Positions 26,354 through 37,608 are shown, counted from the stretch's first letter. The stretch is 64,000 nucleotides of DNA from CAVVIH01 sp963748295 (GCA_963748295.1 CAVVIH010000006.1:1116001-1180000); one strand, 5' to 3'. Notes: a model not told the origin generated them from the sequence alone. Made by a program: numbers and translations.

Positions 26354-28804
26354 ATGGACGAACTGAAACTCGCGTTCCGCAGACTGATCAAACGCCCGGC
26401 ATCAACGCTCGCGTCAGCCGCCACCCTCGGGTGCGCGATTGCCGCCGCGGCGGTCACCTGGTCGGCGCTCTCGGCGGTGCTGATCAACCCGCTGCCGGTC
26501 AGCGGCCCCGACCAGCTCCTCGTCGTCGGAACGCGCGGCCTGCGCGGGCGGGAAATGGTCGTCCGAACGGGATTCGTTTACACGAAGTTCCGGCAGATTC
26601 AAGAGGGCCTCGTATTCGAACAGCCCGTGGCGCAGTGGGGATCGCCTCATACGCTGCTCACCAGAGTCGGCGACGTGACCGAACGTGCCGAGGTCGGGTT
26701 CGCGACCCACGATTTCTTCGAGGTGCTTGGGATCAGGTCTATCGTCGGCCGCGCGTTCACACCGAACGATGACCGGCGCGGCGCGGCTCCCGTCGCCGTC
26801 CTCACTCATCGCTACTGGAGGCGTGTCTTCAACGCCAGTCCCGCGGCCGTGGGCCAGCAGATCGTCGTCGCGGGCACACCCGTCACCATCGTCGGCGTGC
26901 TTCAACAGGGATTCCGCGGTCTGGATCTGTCCGAGTCGTTCGACATGTACCTCGCGTTCCACACAATTGCCGACGTCGGAGACGCGAACACGAACTATTT
27001 CGCCCAACCTGGTCCCGGCATCTCGTCACCGACCGCCGGCATGATGATCCTGGGCCGGCTCAGGCACGGCGCCACCATCGCGGACGCAACCGCCCGAATC
27101 GTCGCGACCGATCCGCCGCCGCCGCCCGGGCGCGCGGCGCCACAGTATCTCCTCATCGATGCGAATACCGCCGCAGTCCCCGAGGCCGCTCGCGCGGGCG
27201 TGAGCCACTTCGCGCGCCTGCTTGCCGGCACGGTCGGATTACTGCTGCTGATTGGGTGCACGACGGTCGGCATGCTCCTTCTCATCCGGACGGAGGCACG
27301 TGCTGAAGAGTTCGCGATGTGCATGGCGCTTGGCGCCTCGCGGGGGCGGCTGGCGCGCGGCATCGTGTGCGAAGGGGCGCTGCTGGCCGCGGCCGGCGCC
27401 GCGCTGGCGATTCCCGTTTCGTGGTGGTTGTTCCATTTGATCACGGCGTTCCAGCTTCCGGGCAACGTCTCAATCGAGTGGCTCGAGTTGTCGCTCGACG
27501 CCCGGGCAATCACGATGACCATCGTCGCGGCCGTTGCTGCGGTTCTGCTGATCGCGCTCGTCGCAGGCGCGTTCGGGTTCCGCGCCACCGTCGCGGACGC
27601 GCTGCGTTCCCGCGCCGGGGTGACGCCACGCACGACGCGCCGCGCAACGCGCGCGGCGCTCGTCGGCCTGCAAGTCGCGGTGACCGTCATGCTGGTCGCA
27701 GGCGCCGGCCTGTTCGCGCGCAGCCTCGTTGCCGCGCTGAACCTGAACAGCGAAATGGACATGTCGCGTCTGGTAATGGGCTTGATCCAGCTGCAGCCGT
27801 ACGGATTCACCGCTGAACGCGCGCAGCCATTCTTCGACGACCTCATCGTCACGCTGAACAACAACCCCGCGATACAGGCGGCGTCATTCTCGAACTACGA
27901 AGGGGGGATGTCGTCGGTTGGAAAGCTGCACGTCAACGGCGCCCCACGTCAGTTCCCTTCCACCGTTTCGTACATCCGCGTCGATCCCGAATACTTCCGC
28001 ACAATCGGAATTCGGCAGCTGGACGGCCGCGGCTTCAAGCCTGACGACAAACAGCAATCGCCGCCAGTCGCGGTCGTCAGCGAGTCGTTCGCTCGGATGC
28101 TCGCGAACGGCGCGAGCGCGCTGGGCTACCGGATCGAGGGATTCTCCACATCCGATGCACCGGTCACCGTCGTCGGCGTGGTTGCCGATCTCGTCGGCAA
28201 CGTGACTAATCTCGAGCCGCTCGTCATCTATCTGCCGCTCGCGCAGGGCAAGCCGCGTGTGTATCGCGACCTCGCCATACGCGCTGCGCCGACTTCAACC
28301 GTGGCTGACGTGCGGCGTGAGACGCTCGCGGCAATCAAGGCACTCGATCCACAGGTCGCGCCAACGCCGCTCCGTACGCTCGAGGAGCGGGTCCTCGCGC
28401 AGATGGCGCCGCAGCAGCTCGGCGCCACGGTCCTCGGCGCACTTGGCGCGATAGCCGTGCTCCTGACGCTGCTCGGTGCCTATGTGATCGCGGATTCGAT
28501 GGCGACGATGCGGATGCGCGAGATGGGCATCCGCGCCGCGCTCGGCGCGACGCGGCGACAGCTCGGAGCGATCGTGCTCGCCGAAACCGCGCGGCTCGTC
28601 GGCGCGGGCGTCATGGCAGGACTCGCACTCGCGTGGCTGAGTGCGAACACGATTCGGACGTTTCTCTTCCAGGTCCAGCCGCTCGATCCGATCACGCTCG
28701 CCGGCGTGTCGGTGCTGATCCTGGCGCTGGCCCTCGCGGTCAGCGTACGCGCGGCTATTCGAAGCGCGCGGGTCGATCTTTCGACGGTGCTGAAGGCTGA
28801 ATAG
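26354..28804 (+). CDS. MacB/FtsX-type ABC transporter permease, ADOP-like
   Basis: An 816-residue membrane protein with the duplicated-permease layout: an N-terminal helix, a MacB periplasmic core domain (~50-240), three helices (~280-410), a second helix and core domain (~435-660), and three final helices. EMGIRAALGATRRQLGAIVL near the end is the conserved cytoplasmic loop of the FtsX fold. No ATPase gene is adjacent, as is typical of the orphan permeases expanded in Acidobacteriota. The start is taken at the ATG of MDELKLAFRR. Its 3' end overlaps the convergent gene by 50 bases. Confidence 0.88.
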   Translation: MDELKLAFRRLIKRPASTLASAATLGCAIAAAAVTWSALSAVLINPLPVSGPDQLLVVGTRGLRGREMVVRTGFVYTKFRQIQEGLVFEQPVAQWGSPHTLLTRVGDVTERAEVGFATHDFFEVLGIRSIVGRAFTPNDDRRGAAPVAVLTHRYWRRVFNASPAAVGQQIVVAGTPVTIVGVLQQGFRGLDLSESFDMYLAFHTIADVGDANTNYFAQPGPGISSPTAGMMILGRLRHGATIADATARIVATDPPPPPGRAAPQYLLIDANTAAVPEAARAGVSHFARLLAGTVGLLLLIGCTTVGMLLLIRTEARAEEFAMCMALGASRGRLARGIVCEGALLAAAGAALAIPVSWWLFHLITAFQLPGNVSIEWLELSLDARAITMTIVAAVAAVLLIALVAGAFGFRATVADALRSRAGVTPRTTRRATRAALVGLQVAVTVMLVAGAGLFARSLVAALNLNSEMDMSRLVMGLIQLQPYGFTAERAQPFFDDLIVTLNNNPAIQAASFSNYEGGMSSVGKLHVNGAPRQFPSTVSYIRVDPEYFRTIGIRQLDGRGFKPDDKQQSPPVAVVSESFARMLANGASALGYRIEGFSTSDAPVTVVGVVADLVGNVTNLEPLVIYLPLAQGKPRVYRDLAIRAAPTSTVADVRRETLAAIKALDPQVAPTPLRTLEERVLAQMAPQQLGATVLGALGAIAVLLTLLGAYVIADSMATMRMREMGIRAALGATRRQLGAIVLAETARLVGAGVMAGLALAWLSANTIRTFLFQVQPLDPITLAGVSVLILALALAVSVRAAIRSARVDLSTVLKAE

Positions 28805-29744
28805 GTCCGCGCCGCAGATCGGCGTAATCCGGCATGTACGTCTTGAGCCCGCGCTGCGGAGTGTTCTTCGAATAGCCGGCGACGAGCTGTTTGTCGTAGT
28901 GCGCGGGAAAGAAATCGAAGGGATCGCGCATGTCCGCGTCGATCAGCTGCAGATCCGCATCGCTCATCGTCAGCTTGCCGAAGGTGATCGTGCCGCCCCC
29001 GAAGTAGATGTAGTTCCGCGCGCGCGGATCCGGCGGCTGCAGGGCAGGTTCGCGCTTGCCGTCCTCCGACCCGAAGGTCTGCACCAGGCGGTTCCCGACG
29101 ACGGCAACCTTGCTCAGGCGACCCTTCATTTCCGGCGGCGGCAGCACCTGACCGACGGCAATCATGATGTCGTTGTCGCTCGCCGACAGCCCGCGGCGGC
29201 GTTCCAGATCCGCGACGTCCTCGAGCTTCAGCCCGAAAAACTCGAGCAAGCCCTTCACCGGCACGCCCGCGGCCTTGATCGAGTCCGTGTGCAGCTTCAG
29301 CCGGCCGTCGGGCGTCGCCGACACCGTCGCCTTCATCGAGAACGGGACGACGATGCCCTTGTGAAGTTTGCCGCTCTGCTCTAGCCGCCCGTCGTCGGTT
29401 GCCTTTACCTTGACGTCACTGAGCGGGGCGCCGTCATAGTTGAAGACGTGCCGATTCATCAGCGCGGTGAGGCTCTCCATGTCCATCGACATCGCACCGG
29501 ACGACACGTTCAGCACATACGACTTCGGATCGTCGAATACCGGAGGCCTTCCTTCTGACCTGCTGATCATTTCGCCGCGCAGGCGGTCGATCGCCAGCAC
29601 GATGCCGTCGTCCACATGAAGCTGGACGTTTCGCATTTCTATTTGCACGTGGCGGGCGGTGGAGGCGCGGGGTGGTTCCTGCCTCGACAAACCCGAAGCC
29701 AGCACCGTGAGGCCGAGCGCAATAAAACCGCGCCCATGACGCAT
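28755..29744 (-). CDS. secreted protein of unknown function
   Basis: A 329-residue protein from the ATG at 29744 (the longer frame upstream is Arg-rich noise overlapping the next gene). A signal-like leader covers residues ~1-22 (GFIALGLTVLASGLSRQ). The body repeatedly resembles outer-membrane-associated lipid-binding proteins in rhythm (VQLHVDDGIVLAIDRLRGEM, LEFFGLKLEDVADL), but no family can be named with confidence. It lies 32 bases after the upstream secreted protein gene and is probably co-transcribed. Its last 50 bases overlap the end of the ABC permease gene on the other strand. Confidence 0.7.
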   Translation of the reverse strand: MRHGRGFIALGLTVLASGLSRQEPPRASTARHVQIEMRNVQLHVDDGIVLAIDRLRGEMISRSEGRPPVFDDPKSYVLNVSSGAMSMDMESLTALMNRHVFNYDGAPLSDVKVKATDDGRLEQSGKLHKGIVVPFSMKATVSATPDGRLKLHTDSIKAAGVPVKGLLEFFGLKLEDVADLERRRGLSASDNDIMIAVGQVLPPPEMKGRLSKVAVVGNRLVQTFGSEDGKREPALQPPDPRARNYIYFGGGTITFGKLTMSDADLQLIDADMRDPFDFFPAHYDKQLVAGYSKNTPQRGLKTYMPDYADLRRGPIQPSAPSKDRPARFE

Positions 29745-29776
29745 GCCTCGAAGCAGGCAAGCGGCGTGCCGCGGCG

Positions 29777-30409
29777 TTAAAGCTCTACCGGCTTTTCTGG
29801 ATGAGTCCTTCTCTCTGCATTTCTTTCGTCGCCGACGTCGACGAGATCCTTCACGAACTGCTGAAGCTGCTTCGGGTTCTTCGTTTCGCTGACGCCCGCC
29901 CACAGCAGCTCATTGCGCGGCACGCTGAAGACGAGCGCTTCGACGACAACATAGGTGTCTTCGCGCGTGGAGCTTGGGATGTAGACGCCGGACCATGCGT
30001 ACGGGTAATACGACCAGAAGGAGCTGTAGGAAGAACCCACCCACGTCGCGGACGTGTACGACTGCACCTTCTCGCTGCTGACCGGTCGCACCGCAACGAC
30101 GCCTTCCACCCCTGCCTTCTCGTACCACACCCTGGCTTTGTCCGCAGACTCGAGCTCCGGCTTCGGGACGATGCGGTAGGTCGCGACCATGTTCAGGCCG
30201 CGCGGCGTCAGCTCGCGCACGAGCGCTTCCTCGCCGGCGATACGAAGCGATTCATCCTGCGAGATGACCAGCGCCGCGACCTTTTTCCCGGCGAAGCTGG
30301 TGCCGGCCGCGTCCTTCCCTTTCCAGGTCGACGTGAACTTCACGTCGGCTGCGATGAGCGAAGCGGCGAGGATGAGGGACCCGAAAACGATCGGAAACAC
30401 GCGGCGCAT
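29777..30409 (-). CDS. secreted protein of unknown function
   Basis: A 210-residue protein with a clear signal peptide (residues 1-20, RVFPIVFGSLILAASLIA). Residues ~25-190 alternate helix and strand (KKVAALVISQDESLRIAGEEALVREL) and include an aromatic Tyr/Ser patch (SSYSSFWSYYPYAW). The plan recalls small DUF4136-like envelope proteins, but I cannot assign one. It heads a two-gene minus-strand unit with the 329-residue secreted protein. Confidence 0.75.
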   Translation of the reverse strand: MRRVFPIVFGSLILAASLIAADVKFTSTWKGKDAAGTSFAGKKVAALVISQDESLRIAGEEALVRELTPRGLNMVATYRIVPKPELESADKARVWYEKAGVEGVVAVRPVSSEKVQSYTSATWVGSSYSSFWSYYPYAWSGVYIPSSTREDTYVVVEALVFSVPRNELLWAGVSETKNPKQLQQFVKDLVDVGDERNAERRTHPEKPVEL

Positions 30410-30526
30410 AAAAGGACCTCCGACAAACGCGAGTGTGAGGCAGATCCTCGCGCCTGCGCATCATAAATCGGGTTTACAGAAGTGCGCGGTTCTGCATATT
30501 TCGCACGGCGGCGACGCCTCGTTTAC

Positions 30527-30612
30527 AACGGCTTCCAAAACGATGAGTCCGGAGACGAAAGTCCTCTCTGCTGGTGACAATTCGGCAGATGACCCATAAA
30601 AAGGCCCTACTT
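30527..30612 (+). other. candidate structured 5' leader of the VWA/dockerin gene
   Basis: In the 290-base gap before the VWA/dockerin gene, the plus strand shows several adjacent short hairpins: GTC-CGGA-GAC, GAC-GAAA-GTC, and a 6-bp stem CTGCTG/CGGCAG with a 9-base loop. The stretch GATGAGTCC...GACGAAA looks like a hammerhead core but lacks a required base. No known riboswitch class is recognised. Confidence 0.3.
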
Positions 30613-30699
30613 AACCTGGACCGTTTCCTGCACACCGGCCCCAACGCATTACAAATCTCGCTCTAACCAGAAAGTTATAAATCCATTGAGGAGGAGCTA

Positions 30700-32361
30700 A
30701 TGCGAAGAGCCACTCGCCCGCGGCCGGGCCACGCACATGGAACCCCGACGACCCCGCAGACGGGTACGAGGGTCCGGCTGCTGGCAGGCGTGGGAGCCGC
30801 CGCGTTGTTTGCGACGGTGCTACCGACGTTCAACGGCCCATCGCTGCAAGCGCAGTCGACGGTGACTCCGCCCAGCATCTCGGTTACCGGCGGCAGCGTG
30901 TGCAGCGGCGGCAGCCAGACCTTCCCGGTCTCGCTGACTTTGCCTCCGGACACGGTCGTAGACAAGGTGGACGTCTTCCTGCTTTTCGACGACACCGGCA
31001 GTTTCGCGTCGTTCGTCCCGACGGTCGGGACGATCTTCAGCGGCCTCGTCACCTCGCTCGAGACAGCGCTCCCAGGAGTCAGCTTCGGGTTCGGCGTCGG
31101 CCGCTTCGAGGACTACGGCGGTTTGGGGATCGGCTTCTCCGGTGAAGTCAACACCGGCCGTCCGTTCACGTTGAATCAGCCGATCGTCACCGCCGCAACA
31201 GCCGGCGGCGCGGCAGCTCGCAACACGCTGATTTCCTCGGCCTTGTCCAGATCGGCTCCGGGATTCGGCGGCGATGGTCCGGAGAGCGGCCTCGAAAGCC
31301 TCTTCCAGGCCGCCACCGGCCTCGGCTTCGACGGCAACGGCAACGCCTCCCGTCTCGACAGCGGTCCTGCCGGAGCGGTCGCGACGCAGACTACGCCCGG
31401 CACCAGCGGAGATGTCCCGCCGTTTTCCTCCAACGTCGCCCTGACCTCCGGTTCGCTCGGTGGCGTAGGCTGGCGCACGGATTCGCTGCGACTCATCCTG
31501 TTGGCGACCGATATCTGCTCGGTTGCGGCGCATCCAGCCGGCAGTCCGATTCCCGGCACAATTACCGGCGCGGGCGCCTCGTCGGTTCCGCAAGGCGCGC
31601 TGGCCTGCAGCGGAACGCCTGGCGTCAGCCGCTTCGGCTTCATCAGCGACTCGAAGTCGACTCCCGGAACCGTCGCAAGCGCAGTAGCGCCGAGCGGCTC
31701 TGGCGCGGTGCAGGCCACGGTCAGCGCCCTGAACGCGCTGGGCATCCAGGTGATGGGTATGGGCCCCGGCGCCGCGCCGACGGCCTCGACGACGCCAACC
31801 AGCGCGCCGAGCACCTGGCTGTCCGCCATCGCCAGGCTGACAGGCGCTGTCGACACCGGCGGAACCCCGCTGGTCTTCAGCACGTCGGTCCCGCTCGCGA
31901 CGCTGTCGACCGCGATTCAGAATGCGATCACCACGTCGACGACGCGGCCAGTCGACATCACGCTGGCAACGACGGCGCTGCCGGCGGGCCTCAGCTTCTC
32001 GTTCACGCCGTCGATTCGTACCGCGGTGCCACCGGGAGGCACAGCGGCATTCGATGTGACGTTGACCGGCGACGGATCGCCGATCAGCGGAACGTTCAGC
32101 ATCCTGTTCAAGGACTTCAACAGCGGTGCGGTGCTGGGCACGATACCCGTAACTGTGACGTGCGCGGCGACGCTGGCGTGCGACATCGACGTCGACAGAG
32201 ATGTGGACCTCGATGACCTCGCGCTGATACGGGCGGCGAACAAGACTAGGGTGCCGGCGGGATCGAGCGACCCGCGCGATGCCAACGGCGACAGGCGGAT
32301 CAACGTCGCCGACGTGCGGTTCTGCACGCTGCTGTGCACGCGCCCCGGCTGCGCGAAGTAG
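30700..32361 (+). CDS. secreted VWA (integrin-beta-like) protein with C-terminal dockerin-like domain
   Basis: A 553-residue exported protein; an unusual Arg/Pro/Thr-rich leader (~25 residues) precedes the hydrophobic signal segment LLAGVGAAALFATVLP. A von Willebrand/integrin-beta-like domain spans ~75-390, with VDVFLLFDDTGSF (MIDAS-like DxxGS) and LRLILLATDICS. A beta domain follows at ~400-490. The last 60 residues contain two dockerin-type calcium loops, DIDVDRDVDLDDLALI and DPRDANGDRRINVADV. Good ribosome site GGAGGAG. The next gene, 26 bases downstream, encodes a cohesin-like PEP-CTERM protein, the natural partner for a dockerin. Confidence 0.82.
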   Translation: MRRATRPRPGHAHGTPTTPQTGTRVRLLAGVGAAALFATVLPTFNGPSLQAQSTVTPPSISVTGGSVCSGGSQTFPVSLTLPPDTVVDKVDVFLLFDDTGSFASFVPTVGTIFSGLVTSLETALPGVSFGFGVGRFEDYGGLGIGFSGEVNTGRPFTLNQPIVTAATAGGAAARNTLISSALSRSAPGFGGDGPESGLESLFQAATGLGFDGNGNASRLDSGPAGAVATQTTPGTSGDVPPFSSNVALTSGSLGGVGWRTDSLRLILLATDICSVAAHPAGSPIPGTITGAGASSVPQGALACSGTPGVSRFGFISDSKSTPGTVASAVAPSGSGAVQATVSALNALGIQVMGMGPGAAPTASTTPTSAPSTWLSAIARLTGAVDTGGTPLVFSTSVPLATLSTAIQNAITTSTTRPVDITLATTALPAGLSFSFTPSIRTAVPPGGTAAFDVTLTGDGSPISGTFSILFKDFNSGAVLGTIPVTVTCAATLACDIDVDRDVDLDDLALIRAANKTRVPAGSSDPRDANGDRRINVADVRFCTLLCTRPGCAK

Positions 32362-32387
32362 AGCGACTACCTAACTGGAGACTCGAT

Positions 32388-33005
32388 ATGATTCAAAAGT
32401 TACTGCGCATTGCGGCGCTGAGTGCGATCGTCGCTGTTGGCATCGGTAGCACGGCGGAAGCGGCGCCCATCGTCAGCGTCTCGCCGTTCCACACCGACGC
32501 CGCGGTCGGCGATACGGTGACGGTCGACATTATCGTCAGTGGCCTCGGCGCTGGCGAAATGGTCGGCGGGTTCTCGTTCCTTCTCGCGTTCGACTCCTCG
32601 ATCCTGAAGGGCACGAGCTATACCGTCGATCCGGACAGCAAGATGAGTCCCGGGTTCGAGCTGCCGCCGGTCGGCTTTGGCGCCGGCGGGGCTTCGCCGC
32701 TCGAGACCTTCTACGTCGCGGCAGCCGGCGCGGACCTCACCGGTCAGGGGACCGGGTTCCGGCTGGCGACCGTGAGCTTCCTGGCGCTCGCTCCGGGCCT
32801 CAGCCGGCTGACGCTGATCAACCCTGACGGCGCCGTGGTGCTCTCGGATTCGAGGGGCCAGGAACTGCCTTCGGATCTGCGGCCCGGCGAGGTGTGCGTC
32901 GGCGGCGCGTCGGCGTGCGCGGTGCCCGAGCCTGGTCTGCTGGCGTTGCTGGGCGCGGGCCTCAGTGCCTTCCTGGCCCGGCGGCGGATGTCGGGACGAG
33001 CCTAG
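32388..33005 (+). CDS. PEP-CTERM protein with cohesin-like domain
   Basis: A 205-residue protein. The signal peptide is ~1-25 (IAALSAIVAVGIGSTAEAA). Residues ~27-150 resemble a cohesin-type beta sandwich (VGDTVTVDIIVSGLG, GGFSFLLAFDSSILKG). The C-terminus is a textbook PEP-CTERM tail: VPEP, a hydrophobic helix (LLALLGAGLSAFLA) and Arg cluster RRR, the recognition signal of exosortase. The ATG at 32388 follows an ACTGGAG site. It is transcribed with the dockerin-like gene and followed by a strong terminator. No exosortase gene is in this window. Confidence 0.85.
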   Translation: MIQKLLRIAALSAIVAVGIGSTAEAAPIVSVSPFHTDAAVGDTVTVDIIVSGLGAGEMVGGFSFLLAFDSSILKGTSYTVDPDSKMSPGFELPPVGFGAGGASPLETFYVAAAGADLTGQGTGFRLATVSFLALAPGLSRLTLINPDGAVVLSDSRGQELPSDLRPGEVCVGGASACAVPEPGLLALLGAGLSAFLARRRMSGRA

Positions 33006-33032
33006 TTCCAGGTCACCCTGCGGAAGTGCGAA

Positions 33033-33067
33033 GGGCCCGGTGCGCGCGGCGCGCCGGGCCCTTTTTT
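33033..33067 (+). terminator. rho-independent terminator of the dockerin/PEP-CTERM operon
   Basis: GC stem GGGCCCGG...CCGGGCCC, with further inner GCGC pairing, followed directly by TTTTTT, 28 bases after the PEP-CTERM stop. Confidence 0.9.
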
Positions 33068-33072
33068 CTTGT

Positions 33073-33663
33073 CTAAACGTAGCCGTGTTTCAGCAAATGC
33101 TTCGCCGCGCCCTGGTAGTACCCACCGGCCACCGGCGGTACGTCCCAGCCCATCGAGTCCGCCAGCCGATCGTAGATGTTGAACAGGAAGGCGACTTCCA
33201 GCGCCTCCCGGATCGCCTGCTTCGAGACGCCGGCGCGCATGGCGGTCCGCACATCCTCGGGTGCGAGGCTGCGGTGGTCGAGCGTCATCTTCTTCAGCAG
33301 TTCGAGCGTCGCGCGAAGCCGGTCAGGAATTGGCGCGGTCGTGTAATCGCTCAGGACCTGCTGGACGAGGTCCTGGCTCTCGAGGGCGGACGCCGCGACC
33401 GCGGCGTGCGCGTTGGTTCAAAAGTGACACTGGTTCAGGCGCGACACGAACGCCGCGAAGAGCTCGCGCTCACCGACCGACCACTCCGACGGTCCGCGCA
33501 TCACCTCCTGGGTGTGGGCGGAGTTGGGCTGGCCGAACAGATGCCGTCGATAGCGCAGCGTACGCACGACGTCGGGCGCGCGGAACCCCGACACCACGCG
33601 AATGACGCCGTAGAGCAGCCGGCTGGCCAGGCTGTCGCCGCGCTCGACGTTGCTGAACCTCAT
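33073..33663 (-). CDS. carboxymuconolactone-decarboxylase/AhpD-like protein, candidate selenoprotein (in-frame TGA)
   Basis: Read through the TGA at 33418-33420, this is one 196-residue frame; read conventionally it breaks into 81 and 71 residues. Before the TGA the protein ends FVSRLNQCHF and after it continues TNAHAAVAASALE. In AhpD-like/CMD proteins this site is NxCxxCxxAH, a redox CxxC, so the TGA replaces exactly the second cysteine and gives CHFU. Similarity to the family continues on both sides (SGFRAPDVVRTLRYR; IPDRLRATLELLKKMTL; LFNIYDRLADSMGWDVP). A hairpin resembling a bacterial SECIS lies just after the TGA. The ATG overlaps the stop of the upstream CMD-like gene (ATGA). It is probably a thiol/selenol peroxidase-type oxidoreductase. 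The alternative is a Cys-to-stop mutation or a sequencing error. Confidence 0.8.
33391..33406 (-). promoter_or_regulatory. candidate bacterial SECIS hairpin
   Basis: On the transcript, 12-27 bases after the UGA, CGCCGC-GGTC-GCGGCG forms a perfect 6-bp stem with apical loop GGUC. Bacterial SECIS elements lie within about 40 bases downstream of the UGA and carry a G/U in the apical loop that contacts SelB; the E. coli fdhF element, as I remember it, also has GGUC near position +19 to +22. The stem overlaps conserved Ala codons, so chance pairing in GC-rich DNA is not excluded. Confidence 0.6.
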
Positions 33664-33962
33664 GCCTCCTCCAGCGCCCGATGCGCCGCGGCAAGCCGCT
33701 CATTCGCCGCTCCGAATGCCGCGCAGAGGACGATCTCGAAGAGCTGATCCTCCGTGTAGCGGCTTCGGAGCTGATCGAGATCCTGATCGGTCACCGTGTA
33801 GGCGCGGGACCGGATCTTGTCGACCAGCGTCGTCAGTTCGGGTGGGGGATTGCCGCCGGCGATCGCCTGACGAAGCTCGGGAGCGGTTTCCGCGGGGCCG
33901 TTCAGCAGCGCTACGGCGGTGGCCATTCTGAGCGGGCCGAAGCGGTCGTTCATCGCCGGCAT
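33660..33962 (-). CDS. CMD/AhpD-like partner protein
   Basis: A 100-residue cytoplasmic all-helical protein. Residues ~55-100 (TVTDQDLDQLRSRYTEDQLFEIVLCAAFGAANERL) resemble the second half of the carboxymuconolactone decarboxylase/AhpD fold, but it has no CxxC. It overlaps the candidate selenoprotein gene by 4 bases (ATGA) and is therefore translated with it; the pair may form a hetero-oligomer with only one redox-active subunit. The start could also be the fourth codon (ATG). The G-rich repeat array lies directly upstream. Confidence 0.75.
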   Translation of the reverse strand: MPAMNDRFGPLRMATAVALLNGPAETAPELRQAIAGGNPPPELTTLVDKIRSRAYTVTDQDLDQLRSRYTEDQLFEIVLCAAFGAANERLAAAHRALEEA

Positions 33963-33990
33963 TGTACAGGCTTCGGCACGGCGCTGGGCG

Positions 33991-34086
33991 CTCGGCGTTG
34001 GGCGTTGGGGTTGGGCGTTGGGGTTGGGCGTTGGGGTTGGGGGTTGGCGTTGGGAGTTGGGAGTGGCGTTTGGGTGTTGGGTGTTG
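33991..34086. repeat. G-rich minisatellite (GTTGGG-type units)
   Basis: About 95 bases of tandem GTTGGG(C/G)-type units in periods of 6-13 bases, at least ten G-runs on the plus strand. It lies between the rRNA terminator and the start of the CMD/selenoprotein operon, which on the minus strand gives a C-rich upstream region. The plus strand could form G-quadruplexes. Confidence 0.85.
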
Positions 34087-34088
34087 AC

Positions 34089-34122
34089 AAAAAAAGCCCG
34101 TCGCCTGAATCAGGCGACGGGC
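34089..34122 (-). terminator. rRNA operon terminator
   Basis: On the minus strand, a 12-13 bp perfect stem (GCCCGTCGCCTGA and its complement) is followed by seven T, 15 bases after the 3' end of 5S rRNA. Confidence 0.93.
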
Positions 34123-34136
34123 TTTCTAGTAATTAA

Positions 34137-34254
<118 letters not shown>

Positions 34255-34429
34255 AACTGATCCACCGTCGCGCGAGTGCGCGAGGGTGGAGTGCAACTTG
34301 TTGCCTGGGATCCTACGGCGTCCCCGCCAGATATCGGCGTGAGTTCGTAGGTCGCCCCAGACTATGTCAAAGAGCTATCAGCTATCAGCCGTCAACGATC
34401 AGCTGAGAGCTGATGGCTGAAAGCTTTCT

Positions 34430-34458
34430 CAACTGAATATCCTGCAAACGGTAGTTTT
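34430..34458 (-). other. 23S processing stem, 3' arm
   Basis: 29 bases perfectly complementary to 37609-37637 on the other side of 23S rRNA. The two arms would form the long helix cut by RNase III to release pre-23S. Confidence 0.85.
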
Positions 34459-34523
34459 CTCGTTCCACCTTCGTCACACGCAGCTTTTGCGTGCACTGTT
34501 CTCTCTTGCGAGAGAAAGAGATT

Positions 34524-37512
<2,989 letters not shown>

Positions 37513-37608
37513 AGAAACTCAAGACTAACGCTGACACCTTCCGGCTGAAAGCCGGAAGCTACCTGCGATAGTCCCTTGCACACTGCAATGTGTGAATTGT
37601 GGTCGGAA

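Noticed and set aside
30541..30570. Hammerhead ribozyme core (GATGAGTCC...GACGAAA).
   Set aside because: The essential CUGAUGA box reads CGATGA (one U missing) and no stem III with a cleavable NUH site can be drawn.
34380..34425. Short repeated AGCTATCAGC/GCTGATGGCTG stretch as a CRISPR-like array.
   Set aside because: Only a local hairpin in the 5S-23S spacer; no regular repeats and spacers anywhere in the window.
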